Source: Phycisphaerae bacterium (GTDB lineage Bacteria; Planctomycetota; Phycisphaerae; UBA1845; PWPN01). Taken from it: 64,000 nucleotides of DNA. Positions within the stretch are counted from its first letter, which is position 1. Each line of letters begins with the position of its first letter. The DNA is taken from NCBI GenBank assembly GCA_035384605.1, contig DAOOIV010000010.1:17113-81112 (forward strand), in the 5' to 3' direction. Shown piece after piece: positions 26,519-35,826 of the stretch. Both the position numbers and the translations under genes were made by a program. The notes under the pieces were generated by a model, which was not told the origin of the DNA, made no database searches, and saw only the letters and a program-made list of their open reading frames with translations.

Positions 26519-26935
26519 TTACTGCTCCGAACTGGCCGAAAAGATACGGACCAGCCACGAGGGAGGCCGAACCGGCTTCCCATCGGCGCCCGTAATGGCG
26601 TGAACAGTATAACCTTCTGCCACGCCTTGGCCATTGTGGGCCTGCCTTATACGAACGTCGAATCGAACGCTTGCCTTCCCTGACATGCCGGCCGATACGC
26701 ACATTTCCAGCTCGTCATCATAACGAGCCCGGCCAAGATAGCGAACATGGGCCTCCACCACCGGCAAATATGTGCCGTCGGCTTCCATCTCCGCGTAGGG
26801 TATCCCGACGCTCCGCAGCCATTCCGTCCTCCCGCATTCGAACCATTCCAGAACGCGGGAGTTGTAAAAGGTGCCCATCTGGTCGGTCTCACTGTAGCGT
26901 ACTCGAAACCGAACCTGATGCCCGTCACCTGCCAC
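26519..26935 (-). CDS. YbgC/4HBT-type acyl-CoA thioesterase
   Basis: 138 residues from GTG 26935, chosen because GAGGAA lies just upstream and this gives the usual family length. The frame runs 49 codons further up without homology. The hotdog motif VRYSETDQMGTFYN contains the catalytic Asp. It abuts iorA with no gap and is the first gene of the leftward operon. It probably hydrolyses aryl- or acyl-CoA. Confidence 0.85.
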   Translation of the reverse strand: MAGDGHQVRFRVRYSETDQMGTFYNSRVLEWFECGRTEWLRSVGIPYAEMEADGTYLPVVEAHVRYLGRARYDDELEMCVSAGMSGKASVRFDVRIRQAHNGQGVAEGYTVHAITGADGKPVRPPSWLVRIFSASSEQ

Positions 26936-27301
26936 GCCGCATTCCTCGTCCGCGCCAAGGTTCGCACGCCTGTGCCGCTCGGCCCCTTTTCGCCCGATGG
27001 AACCGCGTTCTTTTAGCAAATCGCGCCTCCGTTGGCAACCGCCGCCAGACCCGACCGATGAGCCCCGCTCCCTGACCGCCATCGTGCGCGGCGGACATCG
27101 TATAAGATCGCCGTCTTGCCGGTCGACGCGCGGACAATGTGATAGAAGGGAGGGTCATTTTGCCGGTCCAATGAGAGGCGCGAAGGGGGCCCTGAAACTC
27201 GAGGTCGTTCGGAAACAACCCCCTGAAAAAGACGATGGCGATTGCCGGTCAGTCCCGTTGCGACGCTCGGGGCAGATGATGCAATCCCGGCCTGGCTGTT
27301 C
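26936..27301. other. Intergenic region upstream of the ior/paaK operon
   Basis: About 365 bp between the 5' end of the leftward thioesterase-ior operon and the porin terminator. I see no gene, tRNA or strong promoter match. The promoter of the ior operon should lie in its left part. Confidence 0.5.
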
Positions 27302-27343
27302 AAAAAAAACAGAGCGGCAGGAACGGCGCATCTGCCGCTTCTG
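27302..27343 (-). terminator. Rho-independent terminator of the porin gene
   Basis: On the minus strand a GC-rich hairpin (stem based on AGCGGCAG / CTGCCGCT, 11-base loop) is followed by eight T residues (27309-27302). It lies about 60 bp downstream of the porin stop codon. Confidence 0.8.
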
Positions 27344-27401
27344 CCGCTTCTGTTTCCGAGCCGTCGGGAGCGCGCCCGACGCCACGCCTATTCCAGATCA
27401 C

Positions 27402-28841
27402 TTACCAGGTGAGGTTCAACTCCAGACGCAAGAACGTCAGCGGATCGTTGCGAGCATCCGTGTAGTAGTTGCCCGGGAAGACAAACTCGGGCATGACCCT
27501 GAGGAACGCATGTTTGTTGAAGACGTACTTGAAGTACGGCACCAGAATCTGCCCGCGGAAGCAGCCGCTGTTGCTGAACCCGGCCCTTCCAGCGTAGGTG
27601 TTCTCATCGGCAAACAGGAACTGGTAGTACAGACCCAGGTCCATATCCTTCGTCGGCTTGCATCGCCAGCCGGGGCCGACGCGATGCGTATTGCCCAGAT
27701 CCCAGATGCGATTCTCGATACCGTATGAGAATCCGTAGCCTTCCGTCCATCTTGGATACCGGCCCCACAGAATGTCGAAACGCTCGTCCGTTCCCCGAGT
27801 GCTGGGATCGTCACCTGAGGTGAACTCGTACTCCAGGTAGACCTGGTTCTTGTATTTGTCATTGAAATGATAGGTCAGGCTGTTGAGCGTGCCCAACGCG
27901 CAGATGTCGCGCCCGTCACGCTGGCCGAACTGGCCGGCCAACTGGACATCATATTTCCAGTTGTCCGTAATGTCACCGGCAACGCGGCCGCCGAAGGTGT
28001 AAATGTCTGCGTTGTCGCCCGACCGACGCGGTTCGTCGGTATTCGGGTTATTCCTGACGGGGATAAGCTCGGCTTCGTTATGCTTGTAGAAGAAATACCC
28101 GTCGATCTGAGTCTTGGCCAGCGACTTGTTGGTCACATATACCATCACGCCTTGCTCATCCTGCTCCGTGGCCAAGGCCGGGACGCGCTTGTTGGCGATC
28201 CGCGGAAACCAGTGGTCCCACTGGGCGTCCACTTCGAACCACGCGACGTCGAATTTTGTCTTGATGTCTTCGGCATCGTATTCGAAGCGGACCCCGTCCA
28301 CGAAGAACGTCCTGGATCCATCCAGCGGAGTCCCATCACCCGTAAGCCACGCGAACGGCAGGTCCTGCCGGCCCGCGGTGATGGTCAGCGGCAGTCCGAA
28401 CGCCTTCTTGTACTTCAAATACATGTTGTCAAACAGAACCTGGTCGCGGGCCTGTTCCTAGTCGCTGATCGTCGGATGCTCGCACCAGCTTCGGCCTTCC
28501 CAAGTAAGCTTGAGGTGGAACTCGAGATCCTCGAAGTTGAGGGGTTTCAGGGGCTGCAACGTGCCCCACCATCTGCCGCGGAAGCGCAGGTAGGACGTCT
28601 CATGGCCCGTGGCATGCTTGTCGAACCCGGTGTTGTTGAGGTACTCCCAACGATTGCGAAGGTCCATGCCCCAGTTGAAACCCGGGAAAGGATTCTTCGT
28701 CTTCTCGACAAATTCATCAAAAGGATCTTCTGCTGCTGCGGCCGGCTGGGTGGCCGGCTGGGCCGTCGCCATCCTGGCCGTACAGGCGACCAGCAGCGCC
28801 ACCAGAAACACAGAGGTCACGACTGTCCACTTGCTTCTCAT
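27402..28841 (-). pseudogene. Alginate-export-type outer-membrane porin interrupted by one in-frame TAG
   Basis: The first part (28841-28458) encodes a signal peptide (MRSKWTVVTSVFLVALLVAC..ATAQ) and the start of a beta-barrel (LRNRWEY, YLRFRGRWW), ending HPTISD-TAG. The next codon continues in the same frame for 351 residues (EQARDQVLFDNMYLKY ... FLRLELNLTW) with features of the alginate-export family (TAGRQDLPFAW, SRTFFVDGVRF), ending in an aromatic residue as barrel proteins do. Only one stop breaks about 480 codons, with no frameshift or decay. It may be a fresh nonsense mutation, a sequencing error, or readthrough. It is followed by a terminator. Confidence 0.75.
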
Positions 28842-29327
28842 AGGTTTTTGCGCTCCTGTGCTAGAATTTCTCCGTGCTTGATCCGTCGTTCCTGAGCCGT
28901 CTCCGTCACGACGGCGTTATTCGGCTACCGTTCCGATTGTGCGACAAACCCCCGCGTTTTCTGATCGACTGACCGCCCTAATCGACCAACGCCGGGATCG
29001 AAGCCGCACCGCTTCGATACGAACCTGAATACTTTCAGGTTACATCGGCAATTGAATGGTGCCTATCGTTAGAAGATTTCATGGTTTCTGTCAAGTAGTC
29101 CCTGCATCATGGCGCGAAAAAATCGCCCAGACGGAATACCGACGACCTTCCGGACGCTATCGTGTCTGACCAAGTCTGTTGACGCACATCCGTCTCTCGG
29201 AGCACTTGCCGGGAAAGAGACTGGTCCTTTCTTGCTCCCTTTCTTGGGTTCCGCAGCCATGCCAAGCCAGCAGACGCCTACGCACCTCGGCCATTTCGCC
29301 GTATCATGAGGACCAACCTGACACTCT
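28842..29327. other. Divergent intergenic region between the porin and the THUMP methyltransferase
   Basis: 486 bp with no supportable gene. It contains a perfect 8-bp-arm palindrome (AACCTGAA-TACT-TTCAGGTT, 29022-29041) that could be an operator for the porin. Confidence 0.5.
29022..29041. promoter_or_regulatory. Palindrome AACCTGAA-N4-TTCAGGTT upstream of the porin
   Basis: Perfect 8-bp arms around TACT, about 180 bp upstream of the porin start. Its form suits a dimeric repressor site. No cognate regulator is visible nearby. Confidence 0.4.
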
Positions 29328-30494
29328 ATGGATCTGAAAACATCCACAACCATTCGGCTCACCTGTGCCCCCGGATTGGCACCCCTGCTGGAAACCGAGG
29401 TTCGCCAACTGGGCTGGCCGATCACATCGGTGGACGACGCCGGAATCAACACCACCGGCACCCTGATCGACGCCATGCGTCTGAACCTGCATCTGCGAAC
29501 CGCGTTCTACGTGCTGTACCTGATTGATGAGTTTCCCTGCCAGACGCCCGAAGACCTGTACCGTCACGTTTCTTTCCTGGAGTGGGAAAAGCTGCTTCCC
29601 TCTGACGGGTACCTGAGCATCATTTCCCGAACGGACACTCCGGCGATCAACAACTGGACCTACGCGACGATGAAGGCCAAGGATGCCATCGTGGACCGAC
29701 TGGCCGAGAAGACGGGTCGCCGTCCGGACTCCGGGCCCCAGCGGAACCGGTGTGTGATCAACCTGTATTGGCGAAAGGATCATTGTTGGATCTATCTGAA
29801 CACCTCAGGGCAGAAGCTCTCCGATCGCGGTTATCGCCGGATCCCGCATAAGGCCCCGATGCAAGAGACGCTGGCGGCCGGCGTCATTCTGTCGACGGGC
29901 TATGACGGCTCAATGCCGCTGGTTAACCCGATGTGCGGCAGTGGTACGCTGGCCGTCGAGGCGGCATTGATCGCCACGAATCGTCCGCCGGGACTGCTGA
30001 GAAGCAACTTCGGTTTCATGCATACCCTGGGGTTTGACCGCGACATCTGGGATCGGCTCCGCGCCGAGGCCCGCAAGCAGCGGTCCAAGTCCCCGCCGGC
30101 CCCGATTATTGCCACGGACATCGATGAAGCCGCCTTGCAGGCCGCCCGCAAGAACGCCATGACCGCCGGTGTCGAGCATCTGATCCAGTTCGAGAAATGC
30201 GACTTCGCCGACACGCCCCTGCCGCCGAGCCCCGGAATCGTCATCCTTAACCCTGAGTACGGTGAGCGGATGGGCCAGGTCAGCGAGCTTGAAGGCACCT
30301 ACAAGCGAATCGGCGATTTCTTCAAGCAGCGCTGTCCCGGATGGACCGGATACGTGTTCACCGGCAATCTGGACCTGGCCAAGAAGATCGGCCTGAAAGC
30401 CAACCGTCGGATCCCGTTCTTCAATGCCAAGATCGAATGCCGATTGCTCAAGTACGAGTTGTATGAGGGAAGCCGAAGAACAAATGCCCGGTAG
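29328..30494 (+). CDS. THUMP-domain RNA (guanine-N2) methyltransferase, RlmL/Trm14-like
   Basis: 388 residues. Residues about 60-160 form the THUMP RNA-binding domain. Residues 165-385 are a Rossmann methyltransferase with the UPF0020 signature (NPMCGSGTLAVEAAL, ATDIDEAALQAARKNA). The catalytic motif IV reads NPEYGERMG, not the usual NPPYGER. The length matches the N-terminal half of E. coli RlmL, so 23S rRNA or tRNA guanine-N2 methylation is likely. No operon partner is evident. Confidence 0.85.
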   Translation: MDLKTSTTIRLTCAPGLAPLLETEVRQLGWPITSVDDAGINTTGTLIDAMRLNLHLRTAFYVLYLIDEFPCQTPEDLYRHVSFLEWEKLLPSDGYLSIISRTDTPAINNWTYATMKAKDAIVDRLAEKTGRRPDSGPQRNRCVINLYWRKDHCWIYLNTSGQKLSDRGYRRIPHKAPMQETLAAGVILSTGYDGSMPLVNPMCGSGTLAVEAALIATNRPPGLLRSNFGFMHTLGFDRDIWDRLRAEARKQRSKSPPAPIIATDIDEAALQAARKNAMTAGVEHLIQFEKCDFADTPLPPSPGIVILNPEYGERMGQVSELEGTYKRIGDFFKQRCPGWTGYVFTGNLDLAKKIGLKANRRIPFFNAKIECRLLKYELYEGSRRTNAR

Positions 30495-31439
30495 AACCGC
30501 CTCCCGCTGCCTGGATCCTCCAGTTGCGTGCTACCCGACCAAGGACAATCAGAGGGAGCCCTGGAGAGGGCCTTCTTGCCGCGTTTCTTGGCTTCAACCG
30601 AAACACTACCCCCCAGTGTATTTCACCCTTCGCCACAGGACATGCCCTCTTCAATCTCCGTTCGCCGTTCTTCATAAACCAGCCTTGCCGTGTGCCAGGT
30701 AGGAGTGGACATCGAACCGCTCTCCCTTTTGTGCTCAGCCTTTAATCCTTTTCGTCGGGACTGGTGCGCATTTTGCGAGCATGTTTCTGGATCGCAGATC
30801 GCTTGGGTTGCGGCCCGCAAAAAGGCGGTCCGCCTTGGCTTTCCTTCCTTCTCCCCGCTCGGTTCCCGCCGGTTTCTCCGGAGCACCCCGCATGTTATGC
30901 CGGCAAAATACCCAAAGGAGATCCTGCGCGCGGGTCCCCTGGCCCTACGGCCTTCAATTAAACTGATTTCCCGGCGGCTCAAGGAGCCCAAAGCATGCCC
31001 CAGGCAACTCGGACAACGGCCGCTTTCGACATCAGTAACCACGCTGCGAAAAAGCTGTTACATGCAATACCCGTCACTCGTACCGCGTCCCGCTACCGGC
31101 GAAAACTGTCTTGGCGCCAAACGAACCCAGGTTTCAGTTCCACGTTAATCCGCCCACCATCCGCAACCTGGACTGTGGCTCACCTTTGGCCTCCAGGGCC
31201 GCATGAACATGGTCGCACACAGCGCGGTCTGCAATCTCATTCGCCTGCTTATGCGGCTTGCTGCCTGCGAGCAGGGGGCCGGCGTGCGGCGGTTGAGCCC
31301 TGCCGGCGAGCTTTATCCTCACGTTCTCCATCCGGCTTTGGCACATCATTCGCTGCTTCACCTTCAAGCCTTCGTTTCTTTTGTGATCCCCTTTCGCAGC
31401 CCGCAATCCGCCTGGATTCTCCCAATTCCGAAAATAGCT
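30495..31439. other. Long intergenic region
   Basis: About 945 bp without a convincing coding region on either strand. The only structure found is one copy of the 64-bp double-palindrome repeat. The frames that cross it lack family features and ribosome-binding sites. Confidence 0.6.
30773..30836. repeat. 64-bp double-palindrome repeat, copy 1
   Basis: It matches 33503-33566 at 60 of 64 bases without gaps. The 3' half holds two adjacent perfect palindromes, TTGCGG-C-CCGCAA and AAGGCGG-T-CCGCCTT, resembling a REP/BIME-type element. It lies in non-coding DNA. Confidence 0.85.
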
Positions 31440-31469
31440 TGCCGTGTTGTCGGAAAATGTGGTACACTA
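31440..31469 (+). promoter_or_regulatory. Possible sigma70-type promoter of the FGE-like gene
   Basis: TTGCCG and TACACT separated by 18 bases, about 84 bp upstream of the ATG at 31553. This is a moderate match only. Confidence 0.35.
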
Positions 31470-31552
31470 CCACCGCGTCAGATGACCGATCGCATCATTT
31501 CCGCGGAGGATCAGACATCCCCGCAAGACCAAACAAGTCGAGGAGAAGAAGC

Positions 31553-32728
31553 ATGAGCACGTCTCGAATGCTGATAGGGTTTTGCGTTTTGGCCGCCGGC
31601 CTGCTCGGCGGTACGGCCGTGGCTGTGGTTCCGGCAGACTTCGACGGCGACGGCGATGTGGATTCCGTGGATCTTGACCTTTTTGAGGACTGCGCTACAA
31701 GCCCCGGGGTGCCTTGGGCAATCGGGTGTGACGACAAGGATCTGGATGCCGATGGGGATGTGGACCAGGCAGACTTTGGCATCTTCCAGCGGTCCTTGGG
31801 TTCGGGCGTGCCTATGGTCTTGATCCCTGGCGGCGAGTTCGTGATGGGCGATTCGTTCGATGAGGGCAATGCCGACGAGCTGCCTCGGCATGTGGTCTAT
31901 GTCGACGCTTTTTATATGGATCGCTACGAGGTCACCAATCAACAGTACGCTGATGCCCTCAACTGGGCGAACAGCCAAGGCAACCTCATCACCGTGACCG
32001 GCGGCGTCGTCTACAAGTATGGCGGCGATGCCGGCTACCCGTATTGCGATACCACCGCCAGCTCCTCCGGCAGCCGGATTACCTGGGACGGCATGACGTT
32101 CGGCGTGACGCCTGGAAGAGAAAACCACCCAGTAGTCAGGGTTTCCTGGTATGGTGCGGCGGCCTATGCCAACTGGCGAAGCGCGATGCAGGGCAAGGCG
32201 CCGGCGTACGACCTGTCCACGTGGAACTGCGAGTGGAACGGCGGTTACCGACTTCCGACCGAGGCCGAGTGGGAGAAAGCGGCTCGCGGCGGCGCGGCCG
32301 AGACTCGGTTTTCATGGAGCGACAGTAACGACATCCGGCACTCCCGGGCAAACTATTACAGTGATTGGTCCGACGGCGTTCCCTACTACCCCTACGACAA
32401 AAGCCCCACTCAGGGGTATCACCCGGCCTTTGATACGGGCGCGCCTCCGTACACCAGCCCGGTAGGCTACTTCGCGGCCAATGATTACGACCTCTGCGAC
32501 ATGGTGGGCAACGTCTGGGAGTGGTGTAATGACTGGAGCAGCGGAACGTACTACGGCAGCAGTCCGTACTCCAATCCGACCGGTCCAAGCAGCGGCACGT
32601 ACCGTGTTCTTCGCGGGGGAGCTTGGGACTACGACGCATTTCACTGCCGGGTTGCGTGCCGCTACGGCTTCGGTCCGGCCTACCGAAGCTTCTACATCGG
32701 CTTCCGCCTGGTCCTGGATTCTCCGTGA
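31553..32728 (+). CDS. Secreted SUMF1/FGE-like protein with N-terminal dockerin-like repeats
   Basis: 391 residues from ATG 31553 after GAGGAGAAG. Residues 1-25 are a signal peptide. Residues about 28-85 hold two Ca-binding dockerin-like repeats (DFDGDGDVDSVDLDLF, DLDADGDVDQADFGIF). Residues 90-390 form a formylglycine-generating-enzyme-like domain: IPGGEFVMGD, YEVTNQQYADALNW, YRLPTEAEWEKAARGG, DMVGNVWEWCNDW and a terminal GFRLV. The dockerin lies at the N-terminus, whereas the other two such proteins in this window carry it C-terminally. The family includes sulfatase activators and unrelated binding proteins, so the function is open. Confidence 0.88.
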   Translation: MSTSRMLIGFCVLAAGLLGGTAVAVVPADFDGDGDVDSVDLDLFEDCATSPGVPWAIGCDDKDLDADGDVDQADFGIFQRSLGSGVPMVLIPGGEFVMGDSFDEGNADELPRHVVYVDAFYMDRYEVTNQQYADALNWANSQGNLITVTGGVVYKYGGDAGYPYCDTTASSSGSRITWDGMTFGVTPGRENHPVVRVSWYGAAAYANWRSAMQGKAPAYDLSTWNCEWNGGYRLPTEAEWEKAARGGAAETRFSWSDSNDIRHSRANYYSDWSDGVPYYPYDKSPTQGYHPAFDTGAPPYTSPVGYFAANDYDLCDMVGNVWEWCNDWSSGTYYGSSPYSNPTGPSSGTYRVLRGGAWDYDAFHCRVACRYGFGPAYRSFYIGFRLVLDSP

Positions 32729-33015
32729 CGCTTTGCGCCCCGTTCTCTTGTGCGTCTTGTCTCGCTCGCAAGCGGGGGACCACCGATAAGCCCGGTGTGC
32801 GTCACCCGGCGGCGTCAGCGATCCGACGACCGGTTTGCCGAACGGGGCGCGGCGGTACGCGGAGCGGCTTGTCTCGCTTCCCGACGGCGGCCGGGTTGTG
32901 CTCGCTTCGCCTGTGTCCGACCGAGCCCGATCCCGGCAACCCTCCCGGTCCACGCTCCGAGAGATTTCCTGCCTTTTTACACTTTTGTGAGATACGACGG
33001 GCAACTGGGGGCTTC

Positions 33016-33435
33016 TCAGTCCCCAATGATCTTTACCAGCACGCGCTTCTTTCTCCGTCCGTCGAACTCGGCGTAGTGGATCTGTTCCCACGGGCCGAGG
33101 TCAAGCTGCCCGGCGGTGATGGCCACGACCACCTCGCGGCCCATGATCTGACGCTTGAGGTGGGCGTCGCCGTTGTCCTCGCCGGTCCGGTTGTGGCGGT
33201 ACTGCGAAACGGGCTCGTGCGGGGCGAGCTTTTCCAGCCAGTCGTCGTAGTCGGCAATGAGTCCCGACTCCGCGTCGTTGATGTACACGCTGGCCGTAAT
33301 GTGCATGGCGTTGACCAGGCAGAGGCCTTCGCGGACGCCGCTTTCCCGGACGGCCTCGGACACCTGGTCGGTGATGTTGATGTAGTCGCGGCGACGGGGA
33401 GTGTTGAACCACAATTCCTTACGATGAGATTTCAT
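33016..33435 (-). CDS. yjbQ: YjbQ-family protein (UPF0047)
   Basis: 139 residues with all family hallmarks: NAMHITASVYINDAESGL, YRHNRTGEDNGDAHLKRQIMG and GPWEQIHYAEFDG. YjbQ proteins are small trimeric enzymes with a proposed secondary thiamine-phosphate synthase activity. The start has AAGGA about 9 bases upstream. It is monocistronic and convergent with the FGE-like gene. Confidence 0.93.
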   Translation of the reverse strand: MKSHRKELWFNTPRRRDYINITDQVSEAVRESGVREGLCLVNAMHITASVYINDAESGLIADYDDWLEKLAPHEPVSQYRHNRTGEDNGDAHLKRQIMGREVVVAITAGQLDLGPWEQIHYAEFDGRRKKRVLVKIIGD

Positions 33436-33771
33436 TGCTGGGAATCCTTTCTGGATGTTGGCTATTAGCTATTACAACCTTACGGCCAGATATCTGTGCG
33501 ACTTGCGCGCATGCTTCTGGATCGCAGAACGTTTGGGTTGCGGCCCGCAAAAAGGCGGTCCGCCTTAGATCTCAGTTATTGGGTCTTGGCTGTTAGCGGT
33601 TGGTGCTTGCCCACGGTCGGTGCCCTGTTCATCCTTCATCCTTTCGCCTTCAGCCTTTCGTCTTGCTCCTCGCCCCTTTATTTGTCCCGGCCTTCCCGCT
33701 TACACTGTTGGGCCCGTTAAGTAGTGTATTGTCCGGCTCGGGGCGGGAACATCAAGAGCAAGAGGCTGATA
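33436..33771. other. Intergenic region upstream of tmk, containing repeat copy 2
   Basis: 336 bp with no gene. It holds the second 64-bp repeat and a pyrimidine-rich stretch (33600-33710). Confidence 0.55.
33503..33566. repeat. 64-bp double-palindrome repeat, copy 2
   Basis: Same element and orientation as 30773-30836 (4 mismatches), again in non-coding DNA. Flanks differ, so the unit ends are sharp. Confidence 0.85.
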
Positions 33772-34428
33772 GTGGTACTCAAAGAGAAACTGGCGGGTAG
33801 ATTCATTGTTTTTGACGGTCCTGACGGCTCGGGCAAGGGCACGCAAATCGAGTTGCTCACCCGCAAGCTGGTGGGCGAGGGTCTGCCCGTTGTTTGCACC
33901 CGCGATCCGGGCGGCACCGCCATCGGCGATCAGATCCGCGAGATCCTGCTGCACAGGAACCTCCTGACCGCGATGGATGTCCGCTGTGAGACACTCCTGT
34001 TTATGGCATCGCGGGCCCAGCTTGTAGGTGAGGTGATCGGCCCGGCCGTCCGTGAGGGCAAGACCGTCCTTTGCGACCGGTTCGTATCGGCAACGTGCGC
34101 GTATCAGGGAGCGGCCGGGTACGACGTCAGGAAGATCATTGAGCTGGGACGCTTCGCGGTGGGGGACCTCTGGCCGCAGCTCACCTTCGTTCTTGATCTC
34201 CCGGCCGATGAAGGTCTCAAGCGGGTCGGGCGGCGGCAGGACAAGACGACCGGTGCTCGCCACGACGCGATGGAGGCCCGGCCGATCGATTTTCACCGAC
34301 GTGTCCGCGAGATCTTCCTGAAACTGCCCGGGCTTTATCCCGGCCGCGTCGAGATCGTGGACGGCGGGGGCTCACCGGACGACGTTCACCAGCGCATCAC
34401 GGAGGTGTTGAAACGTGTCGTTTTTTGA
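33772..34428 (+). CDS. tmk: Thymidylate kinase
   Basis: 218 residues from GTG 33772, preceded at 6 bases by AGAGG. Another GTG at 33724 is in frame but gives an atypical N-terminus. It has P-loop GPDGSGKGTQ, the TRDPGGTAIGDQIR motif and the DRF...YQGAAG motif of TMP kinases, and a LID region (RRQDKTTGARHD). It phosphorylates dTMP to dTDP. It overlaps holB by 14 bp, a common tmk-holB pairing. Confidence 0.95.
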   Translation: MVLKEKLAGRFIVFDGPDGSGKGTQIELLTRKLVGEGLPVVCTRDPGGTAIGDQIREILLHRNLLTAMDVRCETLLFMASRAQLVGEVIGPAVREGKTVLCDRFVSATCAYQGAAGYDVRKIIELGRFAVGDLWPQLTFVLDLPADEGLKRVGRRQDKTTGARHDAMEARPIDFHRRVREIFLKLPGLYPGRVEIVDGGGSPDDVHQRITEVLKRVVF

Positions 34429-35623
34429 CGTTCGACACCAGAACCGGGCCCACCGCGTTATTCAGCGGGCGCTGGACTCCCGGCGCATGCCACACGCGTA
34501 CCTGTTTGCCGGGCCCGAGGGCGTGGGCAAGGAAATGCTCGCCATGCGCCTGGCGAAGCTGCTGTTGTGCGGATCGCCCAGGCGGGTGCCGATGCCGGAA
34601 GAGATCTTTGCTGAGGAGCTCGATGGCCGAGAAGACATGCCCACGCAAAGCCGTGGACATGGCACCCGTGAAGCAGTGGACGCCTGCGGGCAATGCCAGG
34701 ACTGTATCCTCGTCGATGCCGGGACCCACCCCGACTTATTCCTGATCTATCGCCGGCTCAACAAGCACCATCCCGACGGCACAATCCGGAAGCAAAAGGC
34801 CCTCGTTCTGGGCGTCGAAATCATCCGATATTTCTTGATTGAGCCTGCGGGCAGAAAACCAAGCCGCGGGCGTGCCAAAGTGTTCGTGGTTCGCGAGGCG
34901 GAGCGCCTGAACGAGTCGGCCCAGAACGCGCTGCTCAAGACGCTTGAAGAGCCCCCGCCGGATACGTTCATCATTCTTTTGACGGATGCCCTCGACCGGA
35001 TGCTCCCAACGACGCGGTCGAGATGCCAGCAGGTACTCTTTCAGTCGCTGCCCGGCGAGTTTGTGGCCGATCGTCTGAAAGCTCTTCGGCCCAAGGCGGG
35101 GGCCGAACAAGTGACCTACGCCGCCCGCCACGCGGGGGGCAGCCTCGGGGGGGCGCTCAGGATGATCGACGACGGCTTGTTTGAGCTGAAACGCTCCTGG
35201 GGCGACCGACTCGTCAAGTTGCGGAACGACGCCGGGATCGCCCCCAACGAGTTGGCCAAACCTTTCGTGGAAGATGCCGGCTTGCTGGCCAGGTGCGCGG
35301 CGGAGCGCGACCCCGAAATGTCTGATACGGACGCGTCTCGCGTCGGGTTGCAGATGCTCCTGGCAGCCCTGGCGGATTTCTACATGGATGCCTTGCGGCG
35401 GCGTTGCGGTGCGGCTATGGTGCCGGTCAACGAGGATCAGCCGGCTGTGATCGACTGCTTGTCCGACATGAGCGAGCGGGCCTTGCGCGGTTGCCTCAAG
35501 CATCTGGCGGACGCCGATTCGAGTCTTGGCCGCAACGCGAACATCGAGTTGACGATCGAGGCCATGTTCATCGGTCTTTCGCAGGGCCGAACGCTCGCAC
35601 AGGCCGGCAGCCGGGCTCATTGA
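34415..35623 (+). CDS. holB: DNA polymerase III delta' subunit
   Basis: 402 residues from a GTG with GGAGGTG about 8 bases upstream. AAA+ clamp-loader features are present: FAGPEGVGKEMLA, a Cys zinc finger (CGSP...CGQCQDC), VREAERLNESAQNALLKTLEEPP and TRSRCQ. It includes an insertion of about 30 residues between the P-loop and the zinc finger. It is coupled to tmk. Confidence 0.92.
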   Translation: MSFFDVRHQNRAHRVIQRALDSRRMPHAYLFAGPEGVGKEMLAMRLAKLLLCGSPRRVPMPEEIFAEELDGREDMPTQSRGHGTREAVDACGQCQDCILVDAGTHPDLFLIYRRLNKHHPDGTIRKQKALVLGVEIIRYFLIEPAGRKPSRGRAKVFVVREAERLNESAQNALLKTLEEPPPDTFIILLTDALDRMLPTTRSRCQQVLFQSLPGEFVADRLKALRPKAGAEQVTYAARHAGGSLGGALRMIDDGLFELKRSWGDRLVKLRNDAGIAPNELAKPFVEDAGLLARCAAERDPEMSDTDASRVGLQMLLAALADFYMDALRRRCGAAMVPVNEDQPAVIDCLSDMSERALRGCLKHLADADSSLGRNANIELTIEAMFIGLSQGRTLAQAGSRAH

Positions 35624-35639
35624 CAGGGAGGTTGCGGAT

Positions 35640-35708
35640 ATGATGCTGATCCAGTGGCTGTTGCAATTGCTTGTGATGTTGGCGTATATGTTGGTCGGTG
35701 GGGCGTGA
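35640..35708 (+). CDS. Tiny hydrophobic peptide, copy A
   Basis: 22 codons, MMLIQWLLQLLVMLAYMLVGGA, preceded by GGGAGG about 8 bases before the ATG. It begins 16 bp after holB. It is almost wholly hydrophobic and could span a membrane. It resembles the peptide at 35827-35910 (shared W, LQLL/VQLL and GG positions). The function is unknown. Confidence 0.5.
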   Translation: MMLIQWLLQLLVMLAYMLVGGA

Positions 35709-35752
35709 GCAAAGAGACCCGCCCCGCTGATAGTGCACGGAGGTACAAGGCG

Positions 35753-35794
35753 ATGTTCATCGCGCTTTTCCGGTGCGTTTGGTCGCACGGATGA
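35753..35794 (+). CDS. Possible 13-residue peptide
   Basis: MFIALFRCVWSHG followed by TGA, with GGAGG 8 bases upstream. It lies between the two related tiny ORFs. The strong ribosome-binding site is the only support. Confidence 0.25.
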   Translation: MFIALFRCVWSHG

Positions 35795-35826
35795 ACCGCC
35801 AGGTTTCTTAACGTGAGGGCTTCGTG

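Noticed and set aside
28458..28460. Pyrrolysine decoding of the porin TAG
   Set aside because: Pyrrolysine is not expected in a porin and no pyl genes are visible; mutation or sequencing error is simpler.
30781..30960. Shared peptide LGLRPAKRRSA in two intergenic frames as a conserved small protein
   Set aside because: The similarity is explained by the 64-bp DNA repeat; the frames diverge at once outside it and lack ribosome-binding sites.
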